Source: an uncultured Collinsella sp. (GTDB lineage Bacteria; Actinomycetota; Coriobacteriia; Coriobacteriales; Coriobacteriaceae). From it: a stretch of 64,000 nt of DNA. The DNA lies in assembly GCA_900762355.1 (NCBI GenBank), contig CAAFGE010000006.1:18477-82476 (forward strand), in the 5' to 3' direction. Shown one piece after another: positions 52,648-60,650 of this stretch. Both the position numbers and the translations under genes were made by a program. Under the pieces are notes generated by a model, which saw only the letters and a program-made list of their open reading frames with translations, did no database searches and was not told the origin of the DNA. Each line of letters begins with the position of its first letter. Within the stretch, counting starts at the first letter, position 1.

Positions 52648-53568
52648 ATGGCAGAGAACAAGATTCAGCTCACCAAGGCTGACCGCAAGAAGGTTTGCTT
52701 CCGTCATCAGTTCCTTCAGGGCTCGTGGAACTACGAGCGTATGCAGAACGGCGGCTGGTGCTTCGCAATGATCCCTGCGATCAAGAAGCTCTACACCAGC
52801 AAGGATGACCAGATTGCCGCTCTTAAGCGCCACCTGGAGTTCTATAACACCCATCCCTATGTTTCCGCCCCCGTCATTGGCGTCACCCTCGCTCTCGAGG
52901 AGGAGCGCGCCAACGGTGCTCCGATCGACGACGTCGCCATTCAGGGCGTCAAGGTCGGTATGATGGGCCCGCTCGCCGGTGTCGGCGACCCCGCCTTCTG
53001 GTTCACCCTTCGCCCGATTCTGGGTGCTCTGGGCGCTTCCCTGGCCCTGTCCGGCAGCATCGCCGGTCCGCTGCTGTTCTTCTTCGCGTGGAACATCATC
53101 CGTTACGCCTTCCTGTGGTACACGCAGGAGTTTGGCTACAAGGTCGGCTCCTCCATCGCCAAGGACCTCTCCGGCGGTCTGATGGGCAAGGTCACCGAGG
53201 GTGCTTCCATCCTGGGTATGTTCATCATCGGCGCCCTGGTCGAGCGCTGGGTGTCCATCTCCTTCACCCCGGTCGTCTCCAAGGTCACGCAGTCTGCTGG
53301 CGCCTTTATCGACTGGGCTAACCTGCCCTCCGGTTCTGAGGGTGTCAAGGAAGCACTGACGATGTATAACTCCATCGGTGCTAACGCCCTTGATCAGGTG
53401 AAGGTCACCACGCTTCAGGCCAACCTCGATCAGCTCATCCCCGGCCTTGCCGCCGTGTGCCTGACCCTGCTGGTCTGCAAGCTCCTCAAGAAGAAGGTCA
53501 GCCCGATCGTCATCATCCTGGCTCTCTTCGCCATCGGCATCATCGGTCGCGTCTGCGGCTTCATGTAA
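52648..53568 (+). CDS. manZ: Mannose-family PTS EIID
   Basis: A 306-residue membrane partner of EIIC. The family start LTKADRKKVCFRHQFLQGSW, then NYERMQNGGWCFAMIP, and the motif GVKVGMMGPLAGVGDPAFWFTLRP are present. The C-terminal helices run to RVCGFM. The ATG at 52648 follows GGAGGGG; a GTG three codons earlier is too close to it. A terminator lies about 55 bases downstream, before the DUF956 gene. Confidence 0.95.
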   Translation: MAENKIQLTKADRKKVCFRHQFLQGSWNYERMQNGGWCFAMIPAIKKLYTSKDDQIAALKRHLEFYNTHPYVSAPVIGVTLALEEERANGAPIDDVAIQGVKVGMMGPLAGVGDPAFWFTLRPILGALGASLALSGSIAGPLLFFFAWNIIRYAFLWYTQEFGYKVGSSIAKDLSGGLMGKVTEGASILGMFIIGALVERWVSISFTPVVSKVTQSAGAFIDWANLPSGSEGVKEALTMYNSIGANALDQVKVTTLQANLDQLIPGLAAVCLTLLVCKLLKKKVSPIVIILALFAIGIIGRVCGFM

Positions 53569-53622
53569 GCACGTTTCGGCTTAAGACCGAGAATTGCTAG
53601 GCAAGGGCTTTTGAGCCATTGA

Positions 53623-53668
53623 AACGGACCGCACCCGGTGGGTACACTGGATGCGGTCCGATTGTTTT
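53623..53668 (+). terminator. Terminator after manZ
   Basis: A perfect 9-bp stem CGGACCGCA (53625-53633) / TGCGGTCCG (53652-53660) is followed by a T-rich tract. The loop contains TACACT, a possible weak -10 for the next gene. Confidence 0.75.
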
Positions 53669-53688
53669 ATTTGGAGGGCGAGGTGCGC

Positions 53689-54087
53689 ATGGCGCAATCT
53701 CAGAACAGCACGGTCGATCTGGCAACGCCGGCAACCTGCCTGATGGGGCTTACCAGCCACGGTAACGTGATGGTGGGCAATAAGGCGTTCGAGTATTACA
53801 ACGAGCGCAATCCCGAGGATTATATTCAAATCCCGTGGGACGAGGTCGACTATATTGCCGCCGAGGTTTTACGCGGCACCAAGAAGATCACGCGTTTTGC
53901 CATCTTCACCAAGGACAACGGTCACTTTACGTTTTCGACGCGCGACGACAAAGAGACGTTGCGCGCGGTCCGCAAGTACGTCGACGAGGATAAGCTTGTG
54001 CGTTCGCCCGACTTTATCGATGTGACGGCCAAGGGCGCCAAGAGCATCCCCTCCGTTATCAAAAACCTCTTCCACAAAGGCAACTAG
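53689..54087 (+). CDS. DUF956 (ManO-type) protein
   Basis: A 132-residue soluble protein of the DUF956 family, typically found beside mannose-type PTS operons and called ManO in some Firmicutes. It has a PH-like core (ATCLMGLTSHGNVMVGNKAF, IPWDEVDYIAAEVLRG, FAIFTKDNGHFTFSTRDDKE). The ATG at 53689 is used; a GTG two codons earlier is also possible after GGAGGG. Its position just after manXYZ suggests it modulates that transporter. The mechanism is unknown. Confidence 0.88.
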   Translation: MAQSQNSTVDLATPATCLMGLTSHGNVMVGNKAFEYYNERNPEDYIQIPWDEVDYIAAEVLRGTKKITRFAIFTKDNGHFTFSTRDDKETLRAVRKYVDEDKLVRSPDFIDVTAKGAKSIPSVIKNLFHKGN

Positions 54088-54096
54088 CTCTTCACA

Positions 54097-54163
54097 AGTT
54101 GCGGTGAAATAGTTCCTAAATACGGCTTTAGATGCTTCAGACAGGAACTATTCCACCGCAACT
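54097..54163. repeat. Family B palindrome, copy 3
   Basis: The 21-base arms (54097-54117 and 54143-54163) are identical to copy 1 at 29461-29527, including the same single A/C mismatch. The loop sequence differs. Confidence 0.85.
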
Positions 54164-54222
54164 TCGAAGTCTAGTCATGCGACGTATTGCGATGCAGTAA
54201 ATCTGCTACACTAGTACAACAT

Positions 54223-54298
54223 GCCTCCGTAGCTCAGGGGATAGAGCACCGCTCTCCTAAAGCGGGTGTCGACGGTTCGAATCCGCCCGGGGGCACCA
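54223..54298 (+). tRNA. tRNA-Arg(CCU)
   Basis: A cloverleaf is visible: acceptor GCCTCCG / CGGGGGC (one G-U pair), D arm GCTC...GAGC, anticodon stem CCGCT / AGCGG with loop CTCCTAA giving anticodon CCU, T arm GACGG-TTCGAAT-CCGCC (one wobble), and encoded CCA at 54296-54298. It reads the rare AGG codon. The sequence downstream changes character, and a tyrosine integrase is encoded in the same island. The 3' half is therefore the likely attachment site. Confidence 0.95.
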
Positions 54299-54307
54299 GA
54301 GAAATAG

Positions 54308-54345
54308 CAGGTCAGGTGATATAAATCGTCTGACCTGTTTCTGTA
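54308..54345 (+). terminator. tRNA terminator
   Basis: CAGGTCA (54308-54314) pairs with TGACCTG (54331-54337), followed by TTTCTG, ten bases after the tRNA. Confidence 0.65.
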
Positions 54346-54368
54346 TAGATAGGGGTAAAACCGCTTGA

Positions 54369-54431
54369 GGGGTGAAAAAGGGGTGAAAGTTCTTTCTATG
54401 GTGAAACCATCTCAGCTTCATATTTCACCCC
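54369..54431. repeat. GGGGTGAAA direct and inverted repeats near attL
   Basis: GGGGTGAAA occurs at 54369-54377 and 54380-54388 (11-base period), a partial GGTGAAA lies at 54400, and the inverse TTTCACCCC is at 54423-54431. They begin 70 bases inside the element, where integrase arm sites or excisionase sites are expected. The rest of 54299-54654 shows only a perfect hairpin AATCCGACAA / TTGTCGGATT near 54551-54580. Confidence 0.45.
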
Positions 54432-54654
54432 GAGATTCCACCTTTTGCGCCGGTTTTCAACCCTTCCCACAGCCTGCGGGTTAGATGAAGGACCCTCCGG
54501 CTATGGAAAGCGTTGAAAACCTAGGGTGACATTGCCGTGAGACGGGCGAGAATCCGACAACACTTGATATTGTCGGATTGTTCTTGAGACCCCCCTAGGG
54601 CGTTGAACACCGTTGATGGTTCGTTCTTCTGTTCTGTTTCGATTCGCTATTGTC

Positions 54655-54885
54655 TTATTCTATAAACAGGTCAGAGTCGAAGAACTCTTTCAGAGAAACG
54701 CCTAGTCCTTGAGCGATCCGGTCGATATTTTCAATTGATATGTTTCGCTTGCCGATTTCGACTTCGGCTAAGTAAGTTCGGGACATCTCTATAGAGTACG
54801 CAAGGGTTTCCTGACTATAGCCGAGTGCATTCCTCAGTTCTTTTATTCTCAACCCGACTCTCATCTTTGCATCTAATTGAGTCAT
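54655..54885 (-). CDS. XRE-family DNA-binding protein
   Basis: A 76-residue protein that is almost entirely a Cro/C1-type helix-turn-helix: MRVGLRIKELRNALGYSQET, then LAYSIEMSRTYLAEVEIGKRNISIENIDRIAQGLGVSLKEFF. The start at 54885 follows AGGAGG; a longer frame adds 26 unlikely residues. It is divergent from the exported-protein genes and sits next to the attachment site, so it probably controls the element's cargo or maintenance genes. It may repress its own promoter. Confidence 0.88.
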   Translation of the reverse strand: MTQLDAKMRVGLRIKELRNALGYSQETLAYSIEMSRTYLAEVEIGKRNISIENIDRIAQGLGVSLKEFFDSDLFIE

Positions 54886-55038
54886 TGGTACCTCCTGACC
54901 AGTGGTGCCAATGATTTGGGTTAGCCCTATATGAGTCACACCTATATAAGCGACAATTTGCAATACAATGCTCTTACGGTTTCTTTTTTGATCAGGGGGA
55001 TAACCGCAAGCATCATTGAGAAAGAAAGGAAGAATGTC

Positions 55039-55845
55039 GTGACGACAAACGTATCAAGACGCGGTTTTCTAGGTGCCATCGGCCTTTTGCCGCTTATGGG
55101 TTTAGGTGGCCTGAGCGGATGCGGAAAGACAGGGATAAAGGGAAAAACCCTCTATTACATCTCAGTCTGTAACAACGTTGCTCTTGGGAAGATGACGAAG
55201 AACGCGATTGGCTCCGAAACAACCATCGCTTTTGATAACGATGACGGCTGGCATTACGCCGGCTCATTTGAATCTTCGGGAACGTGGACTCAGGAAGATG
55301 ACGACATCGTCCTGAACTCAAGCGAGCTTGGAACATTGACACTTAAAAAATGCGATGACGAAGACGCCTATATCCCGTCGGGGGATGAGGAATATGGAGA
55401 ACGTTATTTCCTGAGCGAGGACGATGCAAAGAAGTACTACGAGGACTACACCGGCAAGGCGGTCGCCCGCGTCAAAGAGCTGCTTGAATCGCAGGAATGG
55501 GAACGCTCGAACCGGCCGGAGTCCCTGGCGAGTCCCGAGGAAATCAACTTCGACAATGGAAAGATCGCATTCAAGAAGGCCTCGTATAACCAAAAGGGCT
55601 ATCTATTCATCCAGGGCCCCAGCGATGACGAATGGGCTGCATCGGACCATTCGGGAAAATACAGCCTCACGGTTCAAGACCAGAGAGCTAAGGATACCGA
55701 CTCGACACCGCGTCCGCTTGTCTACAAGGGCGAGCTGACAGTCGATGGTGCATCAGTGGCCTACACCCTCGAGAAGCGTAACGACAACTTGGTCCTGAAG
55801 CTGGGAGAGACGATGTATGATCCGGTATTCACAAATGGGAAATAG
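55039..55845 (+). CDS. Exported lipoprotein, mobile-element cargo
   Basis: A 268-residue protein. The start is taken as the GTG at 55039, after AGGAAG. The N-terminus reads VSRRGFLGAIGLLPLMGLGG, then LSGC. It combines a twin-Arg-like SRRGFLG with a lipobox, so it may be a Tat-exported lipoprotein. The mature part is acidic and beta-rich (TTIAFDNDDGWHYAGSFES; GKYSLTVQDQR), like small surface lipocalin-like or DUF4352-like domains. Its stop overlaps the next gene by 29 bases. Function unknown. Confidence 0.75.
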   Translation: MTTNVSRRGFLGAIGLLPLMGLGGLSGCGKTGIKGKTLYYISVCNNVALGKMTKNAIGSETTIAFDNDDGWHYAGSFESSGTWTQEDDDIVLNSSELGTLTLKKCDDEDAYIPSGDEEYGERYFLSEDDAKKYYEDYTGKAVARVKELLESQEWERSNRPESLASPEEINFDNGKIAFKKASYNQKGYLFIQGPSDDEWAASDHSGKYSLTVQDQRAKDTDSTPRPLVYKGELTVDGASVAYTLEKRNDNLVLKLGETMYDPVFTNGK

Positions 55846-57064
55846 CAGTCGAATCAAGCTCTTCGGGCGAGAGTTCTCCCGCAAGCAGGTTTGTGCGGCG
55901 GGGGCGGGAATCCTATGCGCGGCGCTTCTCATCGGCGGCGGGGCTTGCGCCGTCTCGAATACCGGTTGGACGGCAGGCTCCAATACCCCTGCGGTGTCGC
56001 AGTCGAAGGATGAGGAGAAGCAGGACATGGTGCTTTCCCTTGAGGTGAAGGCCGATGGGTGGGATGCGGACACCTCCACGCCCGTCATCGCCCATATCGA
56101 GGGTGCAGACGGTGATGTGGACTTCTACACTGCCATCGCTGCAAACAAGCAGGTGACCGTGAAGGTCGGAAAGTCCGGCAGCTATACCGTCACCCTCATC
56201 CCACCGGTGAATGCGGACGGCTCCACCTACAAGGCCGCGTCCAGTAAGGTCAAGGCCGGGAAAGATGACAAGAAGACGAACGGTACTGTCATCACGCTCG
56301 AAAAGGTGGATGCGGACAATGTGACGAAGGATGACCTGACCGCCATCGCCAAGGACGTTGCAGCAGCCGTGAAGAAGGGCGATTCCACCCTGACCGGAGA
56401 CGAGGGTGCCGAGGTCGTGAAGAAGTTCGGGGACAACATCAAGAAGAACCCGAACGCCGACACCGATGCCGTCGAGAAGGAGACGGAGAAGGCGCAGGAG
56501 ACCGCCAAGGAGGACAAGTCCGATGCCAAGGCATCGGAGACCTCCGACGGCAAGAAGGATGATGCAAGCTCCGGTTCCGGCAGCAAGGGCGATTCCTCAT
56601 CCAAGAAGGATGACGGGAAATCCGATAGCAAGCCGAGCGGCGGCAACAGCAGCTCCGGTTCAAACTCCGACTCGGGCAGCTCGTCGAAGAAGGACGATAC
56701 CCCGGTGCATCAGCACAACTGGGTTGCTCAGACCAAGACCGTCCACCACGACGCGGAGTACAAGACCGTCCATCATGACGCGGTGACGCATCAGGTGTGG
56801 CACGACCCGGTTACGGAGGAACGCTCTATCTGCAATCAATGCGGAGCGGATATTACGTCTGACCCTTGGGGACATATTAAAAACTCCCTTCTAAACGGTG
56901 GCAACTGTGGCGGATATCATAGCTCCTATGTCACCGTAAAGCAGGGTTACTGGGAGACCGTAACCGACCAAGAAGCCTATGACGAACAGGTGCAGGTGAG
57001 CGCGGCGTGGGACGAGACTGTGACCACCGGACACAAGTGCTCTTCCTGCGGTGCCACGAAGTAA
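55817..57064 (+). CDS. Large exported surface protein with His/Cys-rich C-terminal repeats, mobile-element cargo
   Basis: A 415-residue protein starting inside the previous gene after GGGAGAG, so translation is coupled. A membrane segment (about 26-46) is followed by a beta domain (KSGSYTVTLIPPVNADGSTY), a helical part (VTKDDLTAIAKDVAAAVKK), a long Ser/Asp/Lys linker (about 215-295), and a C-terminal module. That module holds repeated HHDA motifs (KTVHHDAEYKTVHHDAVTHQ), CNQCG and CSSCG. The His/Cys pattern suggests a metal-binding, zinc-ribbon-like end. The beta-plus-helix part resembles the chromosomal 498-residue protein at 43556-45052. Function unknown; possibly adhesion or cell-wall contact. 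Confidence 0.8.
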   Translation: MIRYSQMGNSSRIKLFGREFSRKQVCAAGAGILCAALLIGGGACAVSNTGWTAGSNTPAVSQSKDEEKQDMVLSLEVKADGWDADTSTPVIAHIEGADGDVDFYTAIAANKQVTVKVGKSGSYTVTLIPPVNADGSTYKAASSKVKAGKDDKKTNGTVITLEKVDADNVTKDDLTAIAKDVAAAVKKGDSTLTGDEGAEVVKKFGDNIKKNPNADTDAVEKETEKAQETAKEDKSDAKASETSDGKKDDASSGSGSKGDSSSKKDDGKSDSKPSGGNSSSGSNSDSGSSSKKDDTPVHQHNWVAQTKTVHHDAEYKTVHHDAVTHQVWHDPVTEERSICNQCGADITSDPWGHIKNSLLNGGNCGGYHSSYVTVKQGYWETVTDQEAYDEQVQVSAAWDETVTTGHKCSSCGATK

Positions 57065-57100
57065 CTTGAAAGAGCGAAGCAATCGTCTGTTTCAGGCAAG

Positions 57101-57131
57101 GAAAGCCCCGGCCAAATGGCCGGGGCTTTCC
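57101..57131 (+). terminator. Terminator after the cargo genes
   Basis: A perfect 13-bp stem GAAAGCCCCGGCC / GGCCGGGGCTTTC with a four-base loop lies 37 bases after the stop. Confidence 0.85.
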
Positions 57132-57140
57132 TAATGCTCG

Positions 57141-57399
57141 TTGTTCAGCCTTGCGGCTGATGCGCCCCCGCTCGCAAGCGGGGGCGCCCGCGACGCGCGG
57201 CGTCGCTCTCGCTGCGGCTCCTTGCAACGCTCCCCATGGGTCGCGTTTCGTCCGCCTCCGCTCACACCGGCACTCACCTGCCCGGGCTCGCGTTGCCATG
57301 GCAACCGGCTCGCTCCGTGCAGGCAAGATATGGATTCCGTTGCACGGAATCATCTTGCCGCCTGCGGCGGGGACGAACCGCTCCGAAGTCGCTCCCGCC
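57141..57399. other. Hairpin-rich region, candidate oriT
   Basis: Several strong hairpins lie between the cargo terminator and the relaxase terminator: CAGCCTTGCGGCTG (57146-57159), GCGCCCCCGCT / AGCGGGGGCGC (57162-57187), GTTGCCATGGCAAC (near 57291), and GGCAAGAT..GGATTCCG paired with CGGAATCATCTTGCC (57322-57359). No gene is seen here. Its place next to the relaxase operon and its inverted repeats suit a transfer origin. Confidence 0.4.
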
Positions 57400-57430
57400 A
57401 AAAAAGCCGGGACGCCTTTTGCGTCCCGGC
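57400..57430 (-). terminator. Terminator of the mobilization operon
   Basis: On the minus strand the perfect 10-bp stem GCCGGGACGC / GCGTCCCGGC is followed by TTTTTT, directly after the relaxase stop at 57439. Confidence 0.85.
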
Positions 57431-57438
57431 TCAAGCGC

Positions 57439-58377
57439 TCAGTCCCCGCGCCCGTTCTGATTCTCCTGCGCCTTACGTTCCAGTTCCCAGAATGCCCTCA
57501 TTGCCGTCGCTATCCCGCGCAGCGTGAAGCGGACGACGAGGCCAGTCGAGCGGTCGGCGGCGAAGCCGAGCCTGCCGCTGTTGACCTTCCTCGTGCCACC
57601 GAGCGACTTCGAGTAGTAGCGGTATTGGAGGCTTCCGCCCTTGGACTTGGCGAGTTCGATGCCGTCGTCCTTGAGCCGTCGTTCAAGCTCTCCCAACCGG
57701 TCGGGGCATTCCCGGATGCGCCCGACCTCCTCGATCCGGCGTGCAACTGCCTCGCGCACGTGGGCGTTCTCGGAGCGCTCGGCCTGCCCCTTGCGTGCCA
57801 TGCCGCGCTCCTCTTTCCCCGGTTGCCTCGCGTGGATGCGCGAGTTGGCCTTGCCGCGCTCAAGCTGCTTGAGTCCATACCTCTCGTCCAAGGCGCGGAC
57901 GGTCTTCACCCGTGCGGCAGCGGCCTTGCGTGCAGGGCCCTCGTCGAGCCTCCGGCCCGTCTCAAGGTCGCTGCGGTTGATGCCGAGGTGCACAGCATAG
58001 CGGTCGGTGCCGTCGGAGCGGCAGCGCTCGCGGTGCAGGACCATAACGACCTCTTGGTTCGGATAGCGCTCGGCTACATAGTCCCTCGCGTACTTCATGC
58101 ACATCTCCGGCGTTATCTTGCCGCCGTTGAGGTCACACTCGTCGGGGAGAAACCCGAGTATCTGGTGCTGCATGTAGGTGCACTTGGCACCGGCCTTTCC
58201 CGGCCTGTCATGGCCCATGGCCTTACGAGTGTCCGACATCTCTTGGAACCATCGCTCTTCATCGATGATGTTCTGGGTGTCGTGCGCGAGCGCCTTCTCC
58301 CTGTCCCATGAGAGATAGCCCTTGAGGCGGGAGAGGTGCTTCTTGCTGCATACGCTCGTCTGTTTTATCGCTGTCAT
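57439..58377 (-). CDS. Small relaxase / mobilization nuclease
   Basis: A 312-residue protein that should nick the transfer origin and pilot the strand. The motif region VVMVLHRERCRSDGTDRYAV, then HLGIN, resembles a reduced MOB_P-type HUH site, with His in the HLGINRSD segment near residue 132. The nucleophilic Tyr could be Y21 (LKGYLSW) or another N-terminal Tyr, and is not certain. The C-terminus is highly basic and helical. It lies 10 bases after the coupling-protein gene and ends the operon. The family assignment is moderate because motifs are divergent. Confidence 0.7.
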   Translation of the reverse strand: MTAIKQTSVCSKKHLSRLKGYLSWDREKALAHDTQNIIDEERWFQEMSDTRKAMGHDRPGKAGAKCTYMQHQILGFLPDECDLNGGKITPEMCMKYARDYVAERYPNQEVVMVLHRERCRSDGTDRYAVHLGINRSDLETGRRLDEGPARKAAAARVKTVRALDERYGLKQLERGKANSRIHARQPGKEERGMARKGQAERSENAHVREAVARRIEEVGRIRECPDRLGELERRLKDDGIELAKSKGGSLQYRYYSKSLGGTRKVNSGRLGFAADRSTGLVVRFTLRGIATAMRAFWELERKAQENQNGRGD

Positions 58378-58386
58378 GTGTTCTCC

Positions 58387-60300
58387 CTAGTCGAGCGAGA
58401 GACCGGTGAACTTGCCGATCGATTCGGTGTCGGCCTTTTTCGGTTCGGGCCATTTTGGGCACCAGAGGTCGACGCGCTCGCCCATCTTTTCAGTTGCGGC
58501 CTCGTCCAACCGCCTCTGATAATCGCGGCGCATTTCCGTCTCGTGTTCCGGCGTCCCGAGATCGAAATGCTCCTTCGTGGGCGTCTTGGTGCAATCGGCA
58601 ACGGGTGCGCGGAAGACCCCGGCGTGCGCGGCGGGCATTCCGTTGTCTGCGTGCTTGACGACGATTATCCCGTCTCTGTCCGGGGCCATGTCGCGCCATT
58701 CCCATGCGTGTATCACGTCGTCTGCGCTCTCGCTGTAGGAGGTCGATGCCGACGAGCCCGACGCTGCCTTGCTGCTGCTCGTGCCCTGCGTGTGGCGGGT
58801 GGTCTTGCCGATGAGCTCGGTGAAGTACCGGCGGTCCTCCTCCTCGGCGAGCTTCATGGCGATCTTGACGCCGCAGTTCGCGAGGATCTTCCTGCGTCCA
58901 TCTTTTTCGCCATATTTATTGAGCTGTGATATGTCTTGGGTTGCGCCTGTCCAGAAGACACCGTAACTCCGCCCGAGGCTGAGCAGGGCGGGCAGGCACT
59001 CGACGCGGGGCAGATTGCCCCATTCGTCGCCGAGAATCTGGACGGGGCGCGGAAGCCTTCCGCCGTTGGAGTCGGCGACGGTTTGGACGGATGCCCAGAG
59101 CTGGGAGAGGAATATCGCCGCGATGCAGTTGTAGGGCGATCCCTCGTCGAGCACGTGGAGGAACACGGCGCTCTTGGTTTCAAGAACCGCGCGAGGGTCG
59201 ATGTCGGACCCTGACGTCATCCATGCGACCGGGGCCGACGAGAACGGGCGGAGCGCCACCTTGAGTGTCGAGAGGATGCTTCTGAGCTCGTTGCCGCCCG
59301 AAGAGACGAACTGAGAGGCCCTGTTCTTGGCTGGATGCCCATTCGGCAGGGCGCGGAAGACGTTCTTGAGTGGCTCGGCGGGGTCGTCGCCCTCAGCCTC
59401 GGTGCCACGGTTCAGCACCTCGCAGACGGTTGCAAGGTGTCTTGCTTTCTTGGGGTATTCATCGGACATGGAGATTAGCAGAACAAGGGCGGAGAGGAGA
59501 CCCCGCGCGGATGCGGTCCAGTGCGAGCCTTTGCCATTTTCGTCGTCCTGTACTACGAGCTCCGCGATGGTATCTGCTGCCTGTTCGGCCTCTTGGTCGC
59601 GGCTTTCTGTATGAAGGTCGACGACCTGTTTGAGCGGGTTGAATCGTTGGCCGCGATAGGGGCGCTGTGTGTCGAGCAGGAGGACACGGTAGCCGCGACG
59701 GGTGAGCTCGTCGCCTGTCAGCTCTATGAGCTCGTTCTTGACGTCGGAGACGACGAGCGTCGCGGGCTCGGAACCGTTGGAGTCGTCGCCGTACGAAAGC
59801 AAATCGATAGAGGGTAGATACAGGAAACGGCTTTTGCCCGACCCTGTGGCCCCGGAAGCGAAAACCATCTTCTTCGGCTCGAACAGGTAACAAGGCTTGC
59901 CGTGCCATCTGGTGAACCCGTAGACGAACCCGCGCGACGAGGGGTTTGCCGAGCCGTCCCACGTCACGGAGCCCCTGACCACCTCTAGACCGGACTTCAC
60001 GTGCGCGTCCCCGAGTACCCCACCGTCCTCTGCGCGGGCGTTGAGGGCGCTTGAGTAGGCGATGAGGGAGCAGATGCAAAGCGCGAGAAGGAAGGCGAGG
60101 ACGGTTCCCGCGATATGGGCGATGAGCGCGCCCGAGAGCCACCAGCTGAAAACCGTGGCCGCATTGAGCGCCGAGGGGAGGGCCGACGCATCGGGCTCAA
60201 CTCCAGAAACAATATCGTCGATAGGCGCGGCAAGAATCGGACAGGCAAAAAACGCGATGACGACGGATGATATGAGGGCGGCGAGCATCTTGCTTTTCAT
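58387..60300 (-). CDS. VirD4/TraG-type coupling protein
   Basis: A 637-residue membrane ATPase that links the relaxosome to a type IV channel. Two N-terminal helices (about 5-25 and 55-85) are followed by the P-loop GATGSGKSRF near residue 152, a Walker B-like ILGDEWGNLP near 420, and TraD/TraG-style YGVFWTGATQDISQL. A Ser-rich stretch and a soluble C-terminus end the protein. Its start overlaps the MobC-like stop by four bases. No matching channel proteins lie in the window, so it must dock to a helper's system. Confidence 0.92.
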   Translation of the reverse strand: MKSKMLAALISSVVIAFFACPILAAPIDDIVSGVEPDASALPSALNAATVFSWWLSGALIAHIAGTVLAFLLALCICSLIAYSSALNARAEDGGVLGDAHVKSGLEVVRGSVTWDGSANPSSRGFVYGFTRWHGKPCYLFEPKKMVFASGATGSGKSRFLYLPSIDLLSYGDDSNGSEPATLVVSDVKNELIELTGDELTRRGYRVLLLDTQRPYRGQRFNPLKQVVDLHTESRDQEAEQAADTIAELVVQDDENGKGSHWTASARGLLSALVLLISMSDEYPKKARHLATVCEVLNRGTEAEGDDPAEPLKNVFRALPNGHPAKNRASQFVSSGGNELRSILSTLKVALRPFSSAPVAWMTSGSDIDPRAVLETKSAVFLHVLDEGSPYNCIAAIFLSQLWASVQTVADSNGGRLPRPVQILGDEWGNLPRVECLPALLSLGRSYGVFWTGATQDISQLNKYGEKDGRRKILANCGVKIAMKLAEEEDRRYFTELIGKTTRHTQGTSSSKAASGSSASTSYSESADDVIHAWEWRDMAPDRDGIIVVKHADNGMPAAHAGVFRAPVADCTKTPTKEHFDLGTPEHETEMRRDYQRRLDEAATEKMGERVDLWCPKWPEPKKADTESIGKFTGLSLD

Positions 60301-60647
60301 AACCGCTCCTTTGCTTTTGACAGAATGGTTGAGAGTTCGGAAACCGTCTTCGATATCGATTGGACGGCGATTGCGAGTTGGGTGGCCGTTTGCCGGTCGA
60401 CGCCATAGGCGTTTATGGAGCGCATGGCCTGATTGAGGTTGTTTCCCTGACGCTTCATCTCGACGAGCATTTGCCGCAGGGTGGTTTCATCGGCGACTTT
60501 GACGGGCTTCTCTCCGATATTGAGCGCGGCCTCGCGCATGAACGTTGATGGGGGAATGCCGAAAGAGGAAGAGCGGGCCACGATTGCGGCCCGCTCCCCA
60601 TCGGTCATACGAACGTTGATGTGCGCGGTCCTGCTGGCACTGCGCAT
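60297..60647 (-). CDS. MobC-like relaxosome accessory protein
   Basis: A 116-residue protein with an N-terminal ribbon-helix-helix-like segment (TAHINVRMTDGERAAIVARS) and a helical C-terminal half (ETTLRQMLVEMKRQGNNLNQ, AVQSISKTVSELSTIL). The GNNLNQ motif is typical of MobC/plasmid mobilization proteins that help open the origin of transfer. It overlaps the coupling-protein gene by four bases (ATGA) and lies three bases after the ATPase gene, in one operon. Confidence 0.85.
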   Translation of the reverse strand: MRSASRTAHINVRMTDGERAAIVARSSSFGIPPSTFMREAALNIGEKPVKVADETTLRQMLVEMKRQGNNLNQAMRSINAYGVDRQTATQLAIAVQSISKTVSELSTILSKAKERL

Positions 60648-60650
60648 CGC

